Shown here: positions 1 through 7,971 of the stretch, in pieces
How positions within the stretch are numbered: the first letter of the stretch is position 1
Layout: every line of letters begins with the position of its first letter
NCBI GenBank assembly: GCA_035542575.1
Contig: DATKLE010000100.1
Coordinates: forward strand, 67,715-131,714
DNA from: JAIQET01 sp035542575
GTDB taxonomy: Bacteria; Acidobacteriota; Terriglobia; Terriglobales; Acidobacteriaceae
Direction: 5' to 3'
Length of the DNA stretch: 64,000 nucleotides
Notes under the pieces: generated by a model
What the model was told of the DNA's origin: nothing
Seen by the model: only the letters and a program-made list of their open reading frames with translations
The model's database searches: none
Made by a program: the position numbers and the translations under genes

Positions 1-372
1 GCGTAGCTGCTCAGGGCCGACTCCATGCAGCGGCGAGATCGAGCCGTGCAGCACGTGATAGACGCCGTTGAAGTGCTTGGTCTTCTCGATGGCGGCTATA
101 TTGGTGGGCTCCTCCACCACGCACACCAGGCGCTGGTTGCGCGTGGGACTGCTGCAATAGACACAAGGATCTACGTCGGTGATGTTGTTGCAGACGGAAC
201 ACAGCCGCAGGTTGGCTTTGACGTCGCGGACGGCGGCGGCCAGAGCTTCGGCGTCCTCGTCGCTGGATCGCAGGATGTGGAAGGCGAGCCGCTGCGCGCT
301 CTTGCTGCCAATGCCCGGCAGCTTCTTCAACTCGTCAATCAACCGCGACATCGGCTCGGCGAATTTGGACAT
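1..372 (-). CDS. recR: Recombination protein RecR (3' end cut by window edge)
   Basis: RecR works with RecF/RecO to load RecA at gaps during recombinational repair. The visible 124 residues start MSKFAEPMSRLIDELKKLPG: a helix-hairpin-helix (about residues 8-30), then a four-Cys zinc site (C58, C61, C70, C73: CSVC and CVYC), then the start of the Toprim domain (VCVVEEPTNIAAIEKT). The ATG at 372 is the first Met of this frame and matches the usual N-terminus. The Toprim domain continues beyond position 1. It is the last of a leftward dnaX-ebfC-recR set, as in E. coli, although a repeat block of about 165 bp separates it from ebfC. Open frames on the opposite strand here are shadows. Identification is firm. 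Confidence 0.95.
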   Translation of the reverse strand, partial: MSKFAEPMSRLIDELKKLPGIGSKSAQRLAFHILRSSDEDAEALAAAVRDVKANLRLCSVCNNITDVDPCVYCSSPTRNQRLVCVVEEPTNIAAIEKTKHFNGVYHVLHGSISPLHGVGPEQLR

Positions 373-390
373 TTGGGTGATTGTGCGATT

Positions 391-554
391 TGTCATTCCG
401 AGCGCAGCGAGGAATCCCTACCCCATCAAGACTGCCGGGGGTAGGGATGCTTCGACTCCGCCGGAGCTTCGCTTTCGCTTGCTCCGGCTCCGCTCAGCAT
501 GACAAATTTGTCTGGCGGCGAAGCCGCGACTCGCTCCGGCTGCGTCCGGCATGA
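391..554. repeat. Intergenic palindromic repeat block, family A (TCATTCCGAGCGCAGCGAGG type)
   Basis: Two inverted units lie between ebfC and recR: TGTCATTCCGAGCGCAGCGA at 391, ending in CAGCATGACA near 502, and a second unit TGTCTGGCGGCGAAGCCGCG ending GGCATGACA at about 554. Both are bounded by TGTCA/TGACA ends. The same sequence type recurs at 4432-4554 and inside the agmatine deiminase gene at 48555-48584. Conceptual translations such as SERSEESL are a known source of false ORFs. Confidence 0.75.
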
Positions 555-557
555 CAA

Positions 558-863
558 TCAGAGATTTCCCAGACCCAGCCCGCCCAGCATGCCGCCCATG
601 GTGGACTGCATGGCCTGGTCTACCTTCTGGCCGGCGCCGTTGATGGCGGCGGTGATCAGGTCCTGCAGCATCTCGATATCTCCGGCCTTGACCGCTTCCG
701 GGTCAATCTGGACAGCCAGCACCTGCTTGCGGCCGTTCATCTTGACCGTGATGCTGCCACCGCCGGAAGAGAACTCGACCACGGTCTCTTCCATCTTCTT
801 TTGCAGGATTTCATACTGCTGCTTGGCCTGCGCCATCAGTTGCTGGAGATTGAAGCTGCCCAT
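558..863 (-). CDS. ebfC: YbaB/EbfC nucleoid-associated protein
   Basis: Small DNA-binding protein of the YbaB/EbfC family, about 101 residues, dimeric and nucleoid-associated; its gene usually lies between dnaX and recR, as here. Visible features are the N-terminal helix MGSFNLQQLMAQAKQQYEIL, the central strand segment VEFSSGGGSITVKMNGRKQV and the C-terminal Gly/Met-rich tail SMTMGG-like (STMGGMLGGLGLGNL). I chose the ATG at 863, not the in-frame one at 881, because a GAAAGG Shine-Dalgarno lies 6 nt upstream of 863 and family members start at this point. The dnaX stop is 88 bp upstream, so cotranscription is likely. Confidence 0.92.
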   Translation of the reverse strand: MGSFNLQQLMAQAKQQYEILQKKMEETVVEFSSGGGSITVKMNGRKQVLAVQIDPEAVKAGDIEMLQDLITAAINGAGQKVDQAMQSTMGGMLGGLGLGNL

Positions 864-882
864 GGTGGACCTTTCAGGCATA

Positions 883-947
883 GGCTCTAGGCGCTAGGCC
901 CTAGCCAAAGCCGTCGTGCCGAACCTAGAGCCGAGCGCCTAGAGCCC
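883..947. repeat. Inverted repeat between dnaX and ebfC
   Basis: GGCTCTAGGCGCTAGG (from 883) is mirrored by CCTAGAGCCGAGCGCCTAGA (924-943), giving a long imperfect hairpin directly after the dnaX stop. Its role is unknown; it could be a REP-like insertion or an RNA-processing/attenuation hairpin inside the operon. Confidence 0.6.
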
Positions 948-951
948 GTCC

Positions 952-2760
952 TTACCGCTTGTCCCTGTAATCAATAATCGTCCTGATCTCCGCCCCGAAC
1001 TTTTCTTTCATGCGGCGGACGATCGGGTCTTGCTCGGCGCGGCTGCGGCCGCTGCCCTTCGATGCGGCTCGCGCCGGGACATTTTCAGGCTTGCCGCCGG
1101 AGACGACCTTCAGCTTGACCGGCCTCCCCAGTACACCGCTGGCGGTGGCGATCGCCAGGCGCCTAGCATCTGCCCCCAGCGACATATCAATGACTGTCGC
1201 CGAGGCGGCGACCTTGATCACCAACTCGTTTCCCTCGACGCGCCACTCGCCACCCTGCAGCAGAGAGGTCAGCGTGGGATACGCCGCCAGGGTGCGCAAC
1301 ACGGCCTCCCGCAAGTCTTCCTGCTCTGCAGATTCGGGCTCCGGAGAGCTGCCAATCGATTCGGCAGAGAGCGCCGGGGGGTGCTGCGGCAACGCCGCTG
1401 GCGCCGTCGAACCCATCACAACCGGCGTGGTCGCGGCCACGGAGGGGACGATGCGTGGACCTCCGGCGGGATTCCCATCCGTGGAAAGCTCCGGCTTCGA
1501 TCCGCTCTTGCGGGCGGAGTCGGCCGCAAACGGAGAGACAGAACTCGTGCGCGCCCCACCCGATTCCGTTCTCCTGTCTGGAACCATGGCGGGCCTGCCG
1601 GGAGCATGCGGTGCACTCGTAGCGAGCGCCCCCGCTTCACTCAATAACTGCTCCAATGGCAGCAGCCGTTGCGCGTGCGCCATCTTCAGCAGTCCCAACT
1701 CCAAATGGAAGCGCTGCTCCTGCCGGTAACCCAGCTCGCCATGCGTGCGCAGCATGATCTGCAGATGCCGCGCTAGGTCCTCTTCGCTGAACAGCTCAGC
1801 AACCCGGGCCACGCGTTCGCGCTCATCGCTGGATATCTGCAGCAGAGAAGAGTCGCCACCCGCTACCTTTGCCACCGTCGCATTGCGCAAGAACCGCACC
1901 ATCTGGCGGGCGAAGTGGGTGGGATTGTGGCCTTCACTGAGCAAACGGTCCACCAGCCGAAGCACCTGTTCGCTCGATCCTTGGGCCACCGCCTGCATCA
2001 CTTCTTCCAAAGTTCCCGAAGGCGCAGCGCCCACCAGTTGCCGCACCGTGTCGGCCGTCAAGCGCCCGCCCGACGAAGCAATCGCCTGGTCGAGGATGGA
2101 GAGCGCATCGCGCATGGAGCCGTCACCGGCCTCAGCCAGCAGGGCGAGCGCATCTTCGTCGGCCTGGATTTTCTCCTTGCCAACCAAGTCCTTCAGCTGG
2201 CCCAGAATCTCCTCAAAGCGAACGGCGCGGAAACTGAAGTGCTGGCAGCGGGAGCGGATGGTCTGCGGAATGTCCTCCGGCTGGGTGGTGGCAAGCATGA
2301 AAACGACGTGGCTAGGTGGCTCTTCCAGCGTCTTCAGCAGGGCATTGAACGCGGCATCGGTAATCTGATGGGCCTCGTCGAGAATGTAGATCTTGAAGCG
2401 ATCGCGCGCCGGGCGGTAGCGGGCTGCCTCGCGCAGCTCGCGAATCTCGTCAATGCCGCGGTTGGTGGCGGCGTCAATCTCGATCACATCCACCGAGTTG
2501 CCGGCGCGAATCTCGGTGCAGGAATCGCACACACCGCAGGGCTCAGCCAGGGGCTTGTCCGACGACCGGCAGTTCAGGCACATGGCCAGAATGCGAGCCA
2601 CGGTGGTCTTGCCGATGCCCCGGTGGCCGCTAAAAATGTAGCCGTGGGCGGTCCGTCCCTGCTCCAGGGCGTTCCTCAAGGTCCGGGTAACGTGTTCCTG
2701 TCCGATGACTTCCGAGAACTTCTGCGGACGGTACTTGCGCGCCAGAACCTGGTAGCTCAT
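952..2760 (-). CDS. dnaX: DNA polymerase III subunit gamma/tau
   Basis: Clamp-loader ATPase of the replicative polymerase, 602 residues from the ATG at 2760 (MSYQVLARKYRPQKFSEVIG is the canonical start; the upstream Met at 2799 is not). Domains: AAA+ module with Walker A GHRGIGKT (45-52), zinc module C64/C75/C78/C81, Walker B DEAH (128-131), sensor segment TIRSRC, then the clamp-loader lid and collar to about residue 370. A low-complexity Pro/Ala/Ser linker (about 400-490) leads to a tau-like C-terminal domain ending IRTIIDYRDKR. Whether a short gamma form is made cannot be told: I see no obvious slippery A-tract. It heads the dnaX-ebfC-recR operon. Confidence 0.96.
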   Translation of the reverse strand: MSYQVLARKYRPQKFSEVIGQEHVTRTLRNALEQGRTAHGYIFSGHRGIGKTTVARILAMCLNCRSSDKPLAEPCGVCDSCTEIRAGNSVDVIEIDAATNRGIDEIRELREAARYRPARDRFKIYILDEAHQITDAAFNALLKTLEEPPSHVVFMLATTQPEDIPQTIRSRCQHFSFRAVRFEEILGQLKDLVGKEKIQADEDALALLAEAGDGSMRDALSILDQAIASSGGRLTADTVRQLVGAAPSGTLEEVMQAVAQGSSEQVLRLVDRLLSEGHNPTHFARQMVRFLRNATVAKVAGGDSSLLQISSDERERVARVAELFSEEDLARHLQIMLRTHGELGYRQEQRFHLELGLLKMAHAQRLLPLEQLLSEAGALATSAPHAPGRPAMVPDRRTESGGARTSSVSPFAADSARKSGSKPELSTDGNPAGGPRIVPSVAATTPVVMGSTAPAALPQHPPALSAESIGSSPEPESAEQEDLREAVLRTLAAYPTLTSLLQGGEWRVEGNELVIKVAASATVIDMSLGADARRLAIATASGVLGRPVKLKVVSGGKPENVPARAASKGSGRSRAEQDPIVRRMKEKFGAEIRTIIDYRDKR

Positions 2761-2775
2761 GGTGAGGGAACTCTG

Positions 2776-2781
2776 ATTATA
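2776..2781 (-). promoter_or_regulatory. Candidate -10 box for dnaX
   Basis: On the minus strand TATAAT ends 15 nt before the dnaX ATG, which would give a very short leader. No convincing -35 and no good Shine-Dalgarno are visible, so this rests on the -10 match alone. Confidence 0.4.
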
Positions 2782-2974
2782 CGTGATGGACAGGCACACC
2801 GCGGACCCCGTCCGCAGGGCATCTTACCCCATTCTGGCCGCGCCCTTTACGGTTCGATTTGGGCCTGGGGCGCCCATTTTCTGTAGGAATTTCGCCAGAA
2901 GACTCTTGCGCGAAAACCTCCCCGGCGCTAGGCTTAGCCTGGGTTGGCATGCGCGCCAGCCGAAGGAGGGTCCT

Positions 2975-3331
2975 GTGCAACTCAAACTTAGTACCCGAAC
3001 CATTGCGGGAGTTCTCATAGTGGATTGCCATGGTCGGATCGTGTTCGGTGAAGAATCCGCCATGCTGCGGGACACGGTGCGCAAGCTGATCGCGGAGAAT
3101 AACCGCATCGTGCTCAACCTGGGGGGTGTGAATTACATTGACAGCGGCGGGTTGGGGACGCTGGTCTCCCTCTACACCACTGCGCACAACGCTGGCGGCG
3201 CCGTGAAGCTGGCCAATCTTACGCAGCGCGTGGGCGACCTGCTGCAGGTCACCAAGCTGCTCACGGTTTTTGAGGTTTACGACAGCGAGAATCGCGCCGT
3301 GGAGGCGTTCGGCAAGAGCGCAGCCGCCTAG
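2975..3331 (+). CDS. STAS-domain anti-sigma factor antagonist
   Basis: A 118-residue single-domain STAS protein of the SpoIIAA/RsbV type, which in its family binds an anti-sigma-factor kinase and is controlled by Ser phosphorylation. The start is GTG at 2975 (VQLKLSTRTIAG), placed 6 nt after a strong GGAGGG; the longer frame from 2783 has no support. The phospho-site motif is NYIDSGGLGTLVSL: the Ser aligning with SpoIIAA Ser58 is present and the next residue is Gly. The C-terminal helix VEAFGKSAAA ends the domain. No kinase or phosphatase partner is encoded next to it; the neighbours are dnaX (divergent) and a YeiH-type transporter, so the target sigma pathway is unknown. Confidence 0.88.
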   Translation: MQLKLSTRTIAGVLIVDCHGRIVFGEESAMLRDTVRKLIAENNRIVLNLGGVNYIDSGGLGTLVSLYTTAHNAGGAVKLANLTQRVGDLLQVTKLLTVFEVYDSENRAVEAFGKSAAA

Positions 3332-3364
3332 GGCCGGTTCCGCTGGTACAATTTGGAATGTGGT

Positions 3365-3385
3365 GGGCGGGTGCCTTGCCCGCCC
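3365..3385. repeat. Short GC-rich hairpin between STAS gene and yeiH-like gene
   Basis: GGGCGGG (3365-3371) pairs with CCCGCCC (3379-3385) over a 7-nt loop. No T-tract follows, so it looks more like a REP-type hairpin than a terminator. Confidence 0.5.
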
Positions 3386-3415
3386 CGTTTGTTGTTCCGG
3401 GGAATTCCTGACTGC

Positions 3416-4339
3416 ATGATCTCCAAGTCAATTTTCATCATTGGCCTGGTCGCCGCCGCCAGCGGGTTTGTGTCTCCGCCCCTGGCGCTTGCGTTAGGGC
3501 TTGCCTTCGGTTTGGCGCTCACCCATCCCTTCCGGCAGGAATCGAAAAAGCTCTCCAGGTATTTGCTGCAGGCATCGGTAGTGGGACTGGGATTCGGGAT
3601 GAACCTGCAGCAGGTCATTCATGCCGGCCGCAGCGGCTTTCTCTACACGCTGCTCAGCATCGGCTTCGCCATGATCGCGGGAATGTCGCTGGGCGCCCTG
3701 CTCAAGGTGCAGCAGAAATCGGCGTTCCTGATCTCCACCGGCACCGCCATTTGCGGCGGCAGTGCCATCGCCGCCGTCGGCCCCATCAGCGATGCCAGCG
3801 AGGAGCAGATGGCGGTCTCGCTGGGCACAGTGTTCGTGCTCAATTCCATCGCGCTGCTTGTCTTTCCTCCGATCGGCGCGGCCCTGGGAATGACCCAGAC
3901 CCAGTTCGGGCTGTGGGCGGCTCTGGCGATACACGACACCAGTTCGGTGGTGGGGGCGGCAGCCAAATACGGGGCCGTTGCCCTGGCCGTAGGTACGACC
4001 GTGAAGCTGGCACGCGCCTTGTGGATCGTGCCCATGTCGGTGGGCACAGCCGTGTACCGAGGCGGGAAAGCAAAGATCCAATGGCCATGGTTCATCGTGC
4101 TGTTCTGCCTGGCCGCGGTCTGCAACACCTATCTGCCGGCTGGCGCGCCCGCATATGCAATGCTCAGCAAGGCGGCGAAGATCGGCCTCACGGTGACGCT
4201 TTACCTGATCGGTGGAGGCATCTCCGTGGCGACTCTCAAGCAGGTCGGCCACCGGCCCCTGTTGCAGGGTGTGCTGTTGTGGCTCCTGATCTCGTTGGGA
4301 TCGCTGTGGCTGATCCGCGCGGGATGGATTGCGCTGTGA
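3416..4339 (+). CDS. YeiH/UPF0324 family membrane protein (putative sulfate exporter family)
   Basis: Integral inner-membrane protein, 307 residues, of the YeiH/UPF0324 family (PSE family; transport role not firmly established). Seen directly: about ten hydrophobic segments, the conserved motif STGTAICGGSAIAAVGP near residue 105, and IHDTSSVVGAAAKYG near residue 170, both hallmarks of the family. I chose the ATG at 3416 (MISKSIFIIGLV), so that the first transmembrane helix starts at once; the frame extends upstream to 3353 but there it translates the 3365-3385 hairpin. It is monocistronic: the flanks are repeat-bearing intergenic stretches. Confidence 0.85.
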   Translation: MISKSIFIIGLVAAASGFVSPPLALALGLAFGLALTHPFRQESKKLSRYLLQASVVGLGFGMNLQQVIHAGRSGFLYTLLSIGFAMIAGMSLGALLKVQQKSAFLISTGTAICGGSAIAAVGPISDASEEQMAVSLGTVFVLNSIALLVFPPIGAALGMTQTQFGLWAALAIHDTSSVVGAAAKYGAVALAVGTTVKLARALWIVPMSVGTAVYRGGKAKIQWPWFIVLFCLAAVCNTYLPAGAPAYAMLSKAAKIGLTVTLYLIGGGISVATLKQVGHRPLLQGVLLWLLISLGSLWLIRAGWIAL

Positions 4340-4431
4340 AGGCGCGGTTGATTCTTGACTGCTGAATAACAGCACTTTTTCGTGCGTGGACTGCTCTTGC
4401 GGTGCAGTTTGAAGTGGCAAGCCGTTTCGGC

Positions 4432-4554
4432 GTCATCCTGAGCCCGTTAGGGCGAAGGATCCGGCGTGCAGTAGCACAGTCCTATGGTTGCAAAGCTGTG
4501 CCGTCGCGCGCCAGATCCCTCGTCCGGCTGAACTGCGCCGGGCTTCGGGATGAA
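4432..4554. repeat. Intergenic palindromic repeat, family A
   Basis: GTCATCCTGAGCCCG...GAAGGATC at the left end is mirrored by AGATCCCTCG...GGGCTTCGGGATGA at the right. It is the same class as the 391-554 block, here between the yeiH-like gene and the alkyltransferase-like gene. Confidence 0.65.
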
Positions 4555-4586
4555 GCCACCCACGAGACGTAACTGTTTGCTGAGCT

Positions 4587-4907
4587 ATGCCCGACATGCG
4601 CCAGAGTATTGTCGCCGCCATCCGCAAGATTCCGCGGGGCAAGGTATCCACCTATGGAGCCGTCGCGCGAGCCGCAGGTTATCCGGGCGCAGCGCGCCGG
4701 GTGGCCGCGACGTTACGCCACTCCTTCGGCCTGCCCTGGCAGCGGGTGCTGGGCGCCGGAGGCGAGATCAAACTGCGTGGAGACTCCGCCATCGAACAGC
4801 GGCTGCGTTTAGAGGCGGAAGGGGTGAGATTCCGCGGACGAAAAGTGGACATGAAGAAGCATGAATTTCGCTTTGCCCGGGCAAAGGTGGGGATCCGCAG
4901 CGAGTAG
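4587..4907 (+). CDS. Alkyltransferase-like (ATL) protein, O6-methylguanine-DNA methyltransferase fold
   Basis: A 106-residue protein made only of the MGMT C-terminal DNA-binding domain. The start MPDMRQSIVAAIRKIPRGKVSTYGAVA matches the family. Where active methyltransferases have the PCHRV motif with the acceptor Cys, this one reads LPWQRVLGAGGEI: Trp replaces Cys, as in E. coli YbaZ and other ATL proteins, which bind O6-alkylguanine and flag it for nucleotide-excision repair instead of removing the alkyl group. The following GEIKLRGDSAIEQRLRLEAEGV matches the end of the domain. Monocistronic. That it works as an ATL rather than as an enzyme is inferred from the missing Cys. Confidence 0.85.
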   Translation: MPDMRQSIVAAIRKIPRGKVSTYGAVARAAGYPGAARRVAATLRHSFGLPWQRVLGAGGEIKLRGDSAIEQRLRLEAEGVRFRGRKVDMKKHEFRFARAKVGIRSE

Positions 4908-5047
4908 GAAAGAGTGTCTCCGTCAGGACGACAACCTCACGTTGTAGCAGGGCGTCGCCGCCAGGCGAGAAGCGAGCGCGAGGCAAAGACCGGGGAGCCT
5001 CCCAACCCCGCGCTCCAGAGAAGAAGCAGAAACTGCGGCCGATCTAC

Positions 5048-5250
5048 CTATCGCTTCGCAGCAATGACCACCTGCTGAGGCCTCGGGACTTTGTTGAACA
5101 CCGACTTTCTCTCGGACTCGTCGGTCTTGGTTGCGTAAGGATGGACGTACACCATAGCCCGCGCCGTGCCGTCGAAAGTTCAAGCAGCGCAGCAGGTTGA
5201 TCTTGCTGCCCGGCGTGATCAGTCCTCCTTGGGCAAACAGCGGGTGCTCA
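5048..5250 (-). pseudogene. Frameshifted coding remnants of unknown family
   Basis: Reading leftward, three short stretches look like protein but lie in different frames. ...GTKVALEVVSTRCLPKED ends in a stop at about 5225; LFAQGGLITPGSKINLLRCL covers about 5180-5240; FDGTARAMVYVHPYATKTDE continues to ...PQQVVIAAKR with a stop at 5048. The first overlaps the end of the 5251-5736 frame and joins it naturally if one base is lost or gained. I read this as a decaying gene or gene pair, though clustered sequencing errors would give the same picture. No family recognised. Confidence 0.45.
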
Positions 5251-5736
5251 CTACCTCAAGTGCCACTTTGGTACCGCTTTCTTGTCAATGTCCGCCCGAT
5301 TTGCCTGGCTCGGAGACCCGCAAATCGGACAATTGGGCCCCACCCGGTGATAGACCTCAACAATCGGCTGGCCACCATTGAAGTCGTCGATGAACTCTAC
5401 CTCCGGCGGAGTGACAAACGGGATCTTCTCCGGGGTGATCGGTATGTACCAACCGAACCATACTATCGTGGACTGGACGGTATTGCAGTCGAGCATGCGC
5501 TTCTGCGTGTAAATTCCGTCGACCTCAAAGGTCCCGGGGTCCACTTGGATCCCTAAAGTCTGGTAAAAATCGGCCATGTCCTGCGAAATGATATACGTAG
5601 CTGCGGCATATTCCGAATAGGTCCTGCCCTTCCCTTTCCTTACTTCTCCCGTCCAAGATGTAAAGTGAGTGCCCGGATCGTACATGGCTTGATACAGGAC
5701 CATGTACCGCCCATCGGTCTCGGGGGTGATGGTCAT
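5251..5736 (-). CDS. Hypothetical protein, probably part of a decayed gene
   Basis: A 161-residue frame whose composition looks genuine (TITPETDGRYMVLYQAMYDP, then FVTPPEVEFIDDFNGGQPIV) and which ends near a CPICG pair that could be half of a zinc knuckle. No Shine-Dalgarno precedes the ATG at 5736. The frame stays open upstream for 15 further codons (...GGSDPTGIPYYH before the Met) up to a stop, and a neighbouring frame further up reads FGGKGNGGSAG, suggesting a frameshift in the 5' part. Downstream it meets the frameshifted remnants at 5048-5250. I do not recognise the family. Treat as a possible pseudogene. Confidence 0.4.
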   Translation of the reverse strand: MTITPETDGRYMVLYQAMYDPGTHFTSWTGEVRKGKGRTYSEYAAATYIISQDMADFYQTLGIQVDPGTFEVDGIYTQKRMLDCNTVQSTIVWFGWYIPITPEKIPFVTPPEVEFIDDFNGGQPIVEVYHRVGPNCPICGSPSQANRADIDKKAVPKWHLR

Positions 5737-6014
5737 GTGATAGTACGGGATGCCCGTGGGGTCGCTCCCGCCGAGCCACCATTACCTTTTCCGCCAAAAT
5801 GGCCAATGCATGCGGAATGGAATCGAGATTGGATTCGGATAACAATGAGATAACGGCAAGCAAGGCGTGCATCTGGAAGGAGTTGCACCCGTTCAGTCAC
5901 AGTGCCATTTTGGTAATTGTGTGGAAGGTTTGTGTGCGCCGGACTTCCCACCGCCCGGTTCCGCGCTAGAATTTTTGTGAACGCCTTCACCGAGGGCTCG
6001 GCGAGGAACAGTTT

Positions 6015-7886
6015 GTGTCCCTTCCGCTCCACACCGTCCGCTTCGGAGCCTTCCGACTAGACCTGCGCGCTGGAGAACTGCAGCACGACGGCACCAGGAC
6101 CAAGTTGCCCGAACAGCTTTTTCAGATCCTGTGTGAACTAGTCGAGCATCCGGGCGAAGTCGTCACCCGCGAAGAACTGCGCCAGCGCCTGTGGCCCTCC
6201 GATGCCTTCGTGGATTTCGAGCACGGACTGAACACCGCGGTGATGCGACTGCGAGAGGCGCTGGGCGATTCAGCGGAGAGACCGCGCTACGTCGAGACCC
6301 TGCCCCGGCATGGCTATCGCTTGATCGTTCCAGTGGAAAAGCCAGAGCCGTTGACTCCGGAAGCTTCCAATCGTCGCCGGAAGATCTGGTTGACAGTTGC
6401 AGCTTTGATGGTTGTGGCGGTCGCAGCTGGCGTCGTCTGGCGACAACGGCGGCTGGACCGTTTCCACCCGGTAAAGATTGAGTCGCTGGCGGTGCTGCCG
6501 CTGGAGAACCTCTCCGGCAATCCGGAGGAGGAATACTTTGCGGACGGCATGACCGAGGCGCTGATCACGGAACTGGGCAAGGTTCATGCGCTGCGCTTGA
6601 TCTCGTGGCAGTCGGTGAAACAATTCAAAGGCACAAACAAGCCGGTTTCGCAGATTGCGCGGGAGTTGCGCGTGGACGCGGTGGTGGAGGGTTCCGCGAC
6701 GCGAGTCGGGGACAACGTGCGTATCACCACGCAACTGGTACAGGCTATCCCGGAACGGAATCTATGGTCGGAGAGCTATCAGCGCGATTTGCGTGACGTC
6801 CTGGCACTCCAGGGGGACGTGGCGCGCGCTATCACTGGTGAGATCAGGATCAGACTCACACCGCTGGAGCAGGCACGCCTGGCAGCCCCGCGCCCGGTGA
6901 ACCCCGAGGCGTATCAGGCGTATCTCAAAGGCGATTACTACCTGGAGAAGCGGACTGGCGATGACATCAGAAGGGCAATTGCTTCTTTTCAGCATGCGAT
7001 TGATGTCGATCCCGACTACGCGTTAGGCTACGCTGGTTTGGCACGAGCCTATATGTATGGCAGCGGCGGTTACGGCGTGCTTACAAGTGAGGAATTCTTT
7101 TCCAAGGCGGAAGCAGCGATAAACAAAGCGCTCGAACGAGACGAGACACTGGGCGACCCTCACTCCGTGCTTGCAGTGATACGCTACCAGCGGGACTTTG
7201 ATCGGGGTGCCGCCGAAAGGGAGTTCCACCATGCCCTGGAACTGGAGCCTGGCAACGCCGTGGTGCATTATGAATTTGGGATTCGGTATCTGGTTCCTGA
7301 GGGGCGCTTCGATGAAGGCATTGCTGAAATCAAGCGTGCCCTGGAGCTTGCCCCGCTGTCGCTCATCGTAAACGCCAACCTGGGGCACGCGCTCACCCTA
7401 CGCGACTTGTTTCGCGGAGGCAACTACGACGAAGCTATCGAACAACTCCAGAAAACGCTCGCACTGGATAGTCGTTTCGCGGTCGCACGGTTCAATCTGG
7501 GATACGCTTACCAACTGAAGGGCATGTATCAAGAAGCCACTACGGAGTTCTCCGGATGCGCGGCGGCGGGCATCGCTGTATGTTTTCCTCAGCTGGGCGT
7601 CATTTACTCGCTCACGGGTAGGAGAACGGAGGCATTGAAGGTGCTGGAGCAGATGAGAAAAGAGTACAGCAAGCAATCCATAGAGGCGTATTACTTTTGG
7701 CTGCTTTACGCGGCGCTGGGAGACCGAAGCCGGGCATTTGTGTGGCTGGAGAAGTCTTACCAGCAGCGCGACTTTAACCTACTATTCGTCAGGTCCTGCA
7801 CTGTTGATCCAGCCTGCAAGCAGCTATCCTCCGACCCACGCTTTCAGGACCTGGTGAGTCGCATGAACTTCCCATTAACGAACTGA
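6015..7886 (+). CDS. CadC-like transmembrane regulator: winged helix, TolB-N-like domain, TPR repeats
   Basis: A 623-residue one-component regulator of a type abundant in Acidobacteria. The GTG at 6015 follows GAGGA by 9 nt. Residues 5-108 form an OmpR/ToxR-type winged helix (VRFGAFRLDLRAGELQHDG ... PRYVETLPRHGYRLIVPVE). One transmembrane helix follows (about 125-143, IWLTVAALMVVAVAAGVVW). Residues 155-275 match the TolB-N/FlgO-like domain (SLAVLPLENLSGNPEEEYFA, ADGMTEALITELG). The rest is a TPR array in the periplasm. By analogy with CadC/ToxR it would bind DNA from the membrane in response to an external signal; signal and targets are unknown. No operon partner. A 5' fragment of a paralogue begins 9 bp downstream. 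Confidence 0.88.
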   Translation: MSLPLHTVRFGAFRLDLRAGELQHDGTRTKLPEQLFQILCELVEHPGEVVTREELRQRLWPSDAFVDFEHGLNTAVMRLREALGDSAERPRYVETLPRHGYRLIVPVEKPEPLTPEASNRRRKIWLTVAALMVVAVAAGVVWRQRRLDRFHPVKIESLAVLPLENLSGNPEEEYFADGMTEALITELGKVHALRLISWQSVKQFKGTNKPVSQIARELRVDAVVEGSATRVGDNVRITTQLVQAIPERNLWSESYQRDLRDVLALQGDVARAITGEIRIRLTPLEQARLAAPRPVNPEAYQAYLKGDYYLEKRTGDDIRRAIASFQHAIDVDPDYALGYAGLARAYMYGSGGYGVLTSEEFFSKAEAAINKALERDETLGDPHSVLAVIRYQRDFDRGAAEREFHHALELEPGNAVVHYEFGIRYLVPEGRFDEGIAEIKRALELAPLSLIVNANLGHALTLRDLFRGGNYDEAIEQLQKTLALDSRFAVARFNLGYAYQLKGMYQEATTEFSGCAAAGIAVCFPQLGVIYSLTGRRTEALKVLEQMRKEYSKQSIEAYYFWLLYAALGDRSRAFVWLEKSYQQRDFNLLFVRSCTVDPACKQLSSDPRFQDLVSRMNFPLTN

Positions 7887-7894
7887 GGTAGACC

Positions 7895-7966
7895 GTGGCA
7901 CTGCCTGCCCAAACCGTCCGCTTCGGGCTCTTTCAACTCGACCGGCGCACCGCCGAACTGCAGCAC
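7895..7966 (+). pseudogene. Truncated 5' end of a second CadC-like winged-helix gene
   Basis: From a GTG at 7895 the frame reads VALPAQTVRFGLFQLDRRTA then ELQH, which aligns residue for residue with the start of the upstream regulator (MSLPLHTVRFGAFRLDLRAG then ELQHDG). Similarity stops abruptly at about 7966, five bases before the stop codon of the opposing AhpD-like gene. This is a partial duplicate or deletion scar with about 24 codons left. Confidence 0.7.
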
Positions 7967-7971
7967 AAACC

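Noticed and set aside
25..502. Open frames on the + strand through recR and the repeat block
   Set aside because: They translate recR in antisense and then the palindromic repeat (SERSEESL / VIPSAARNPYP), a known annotation artefact.
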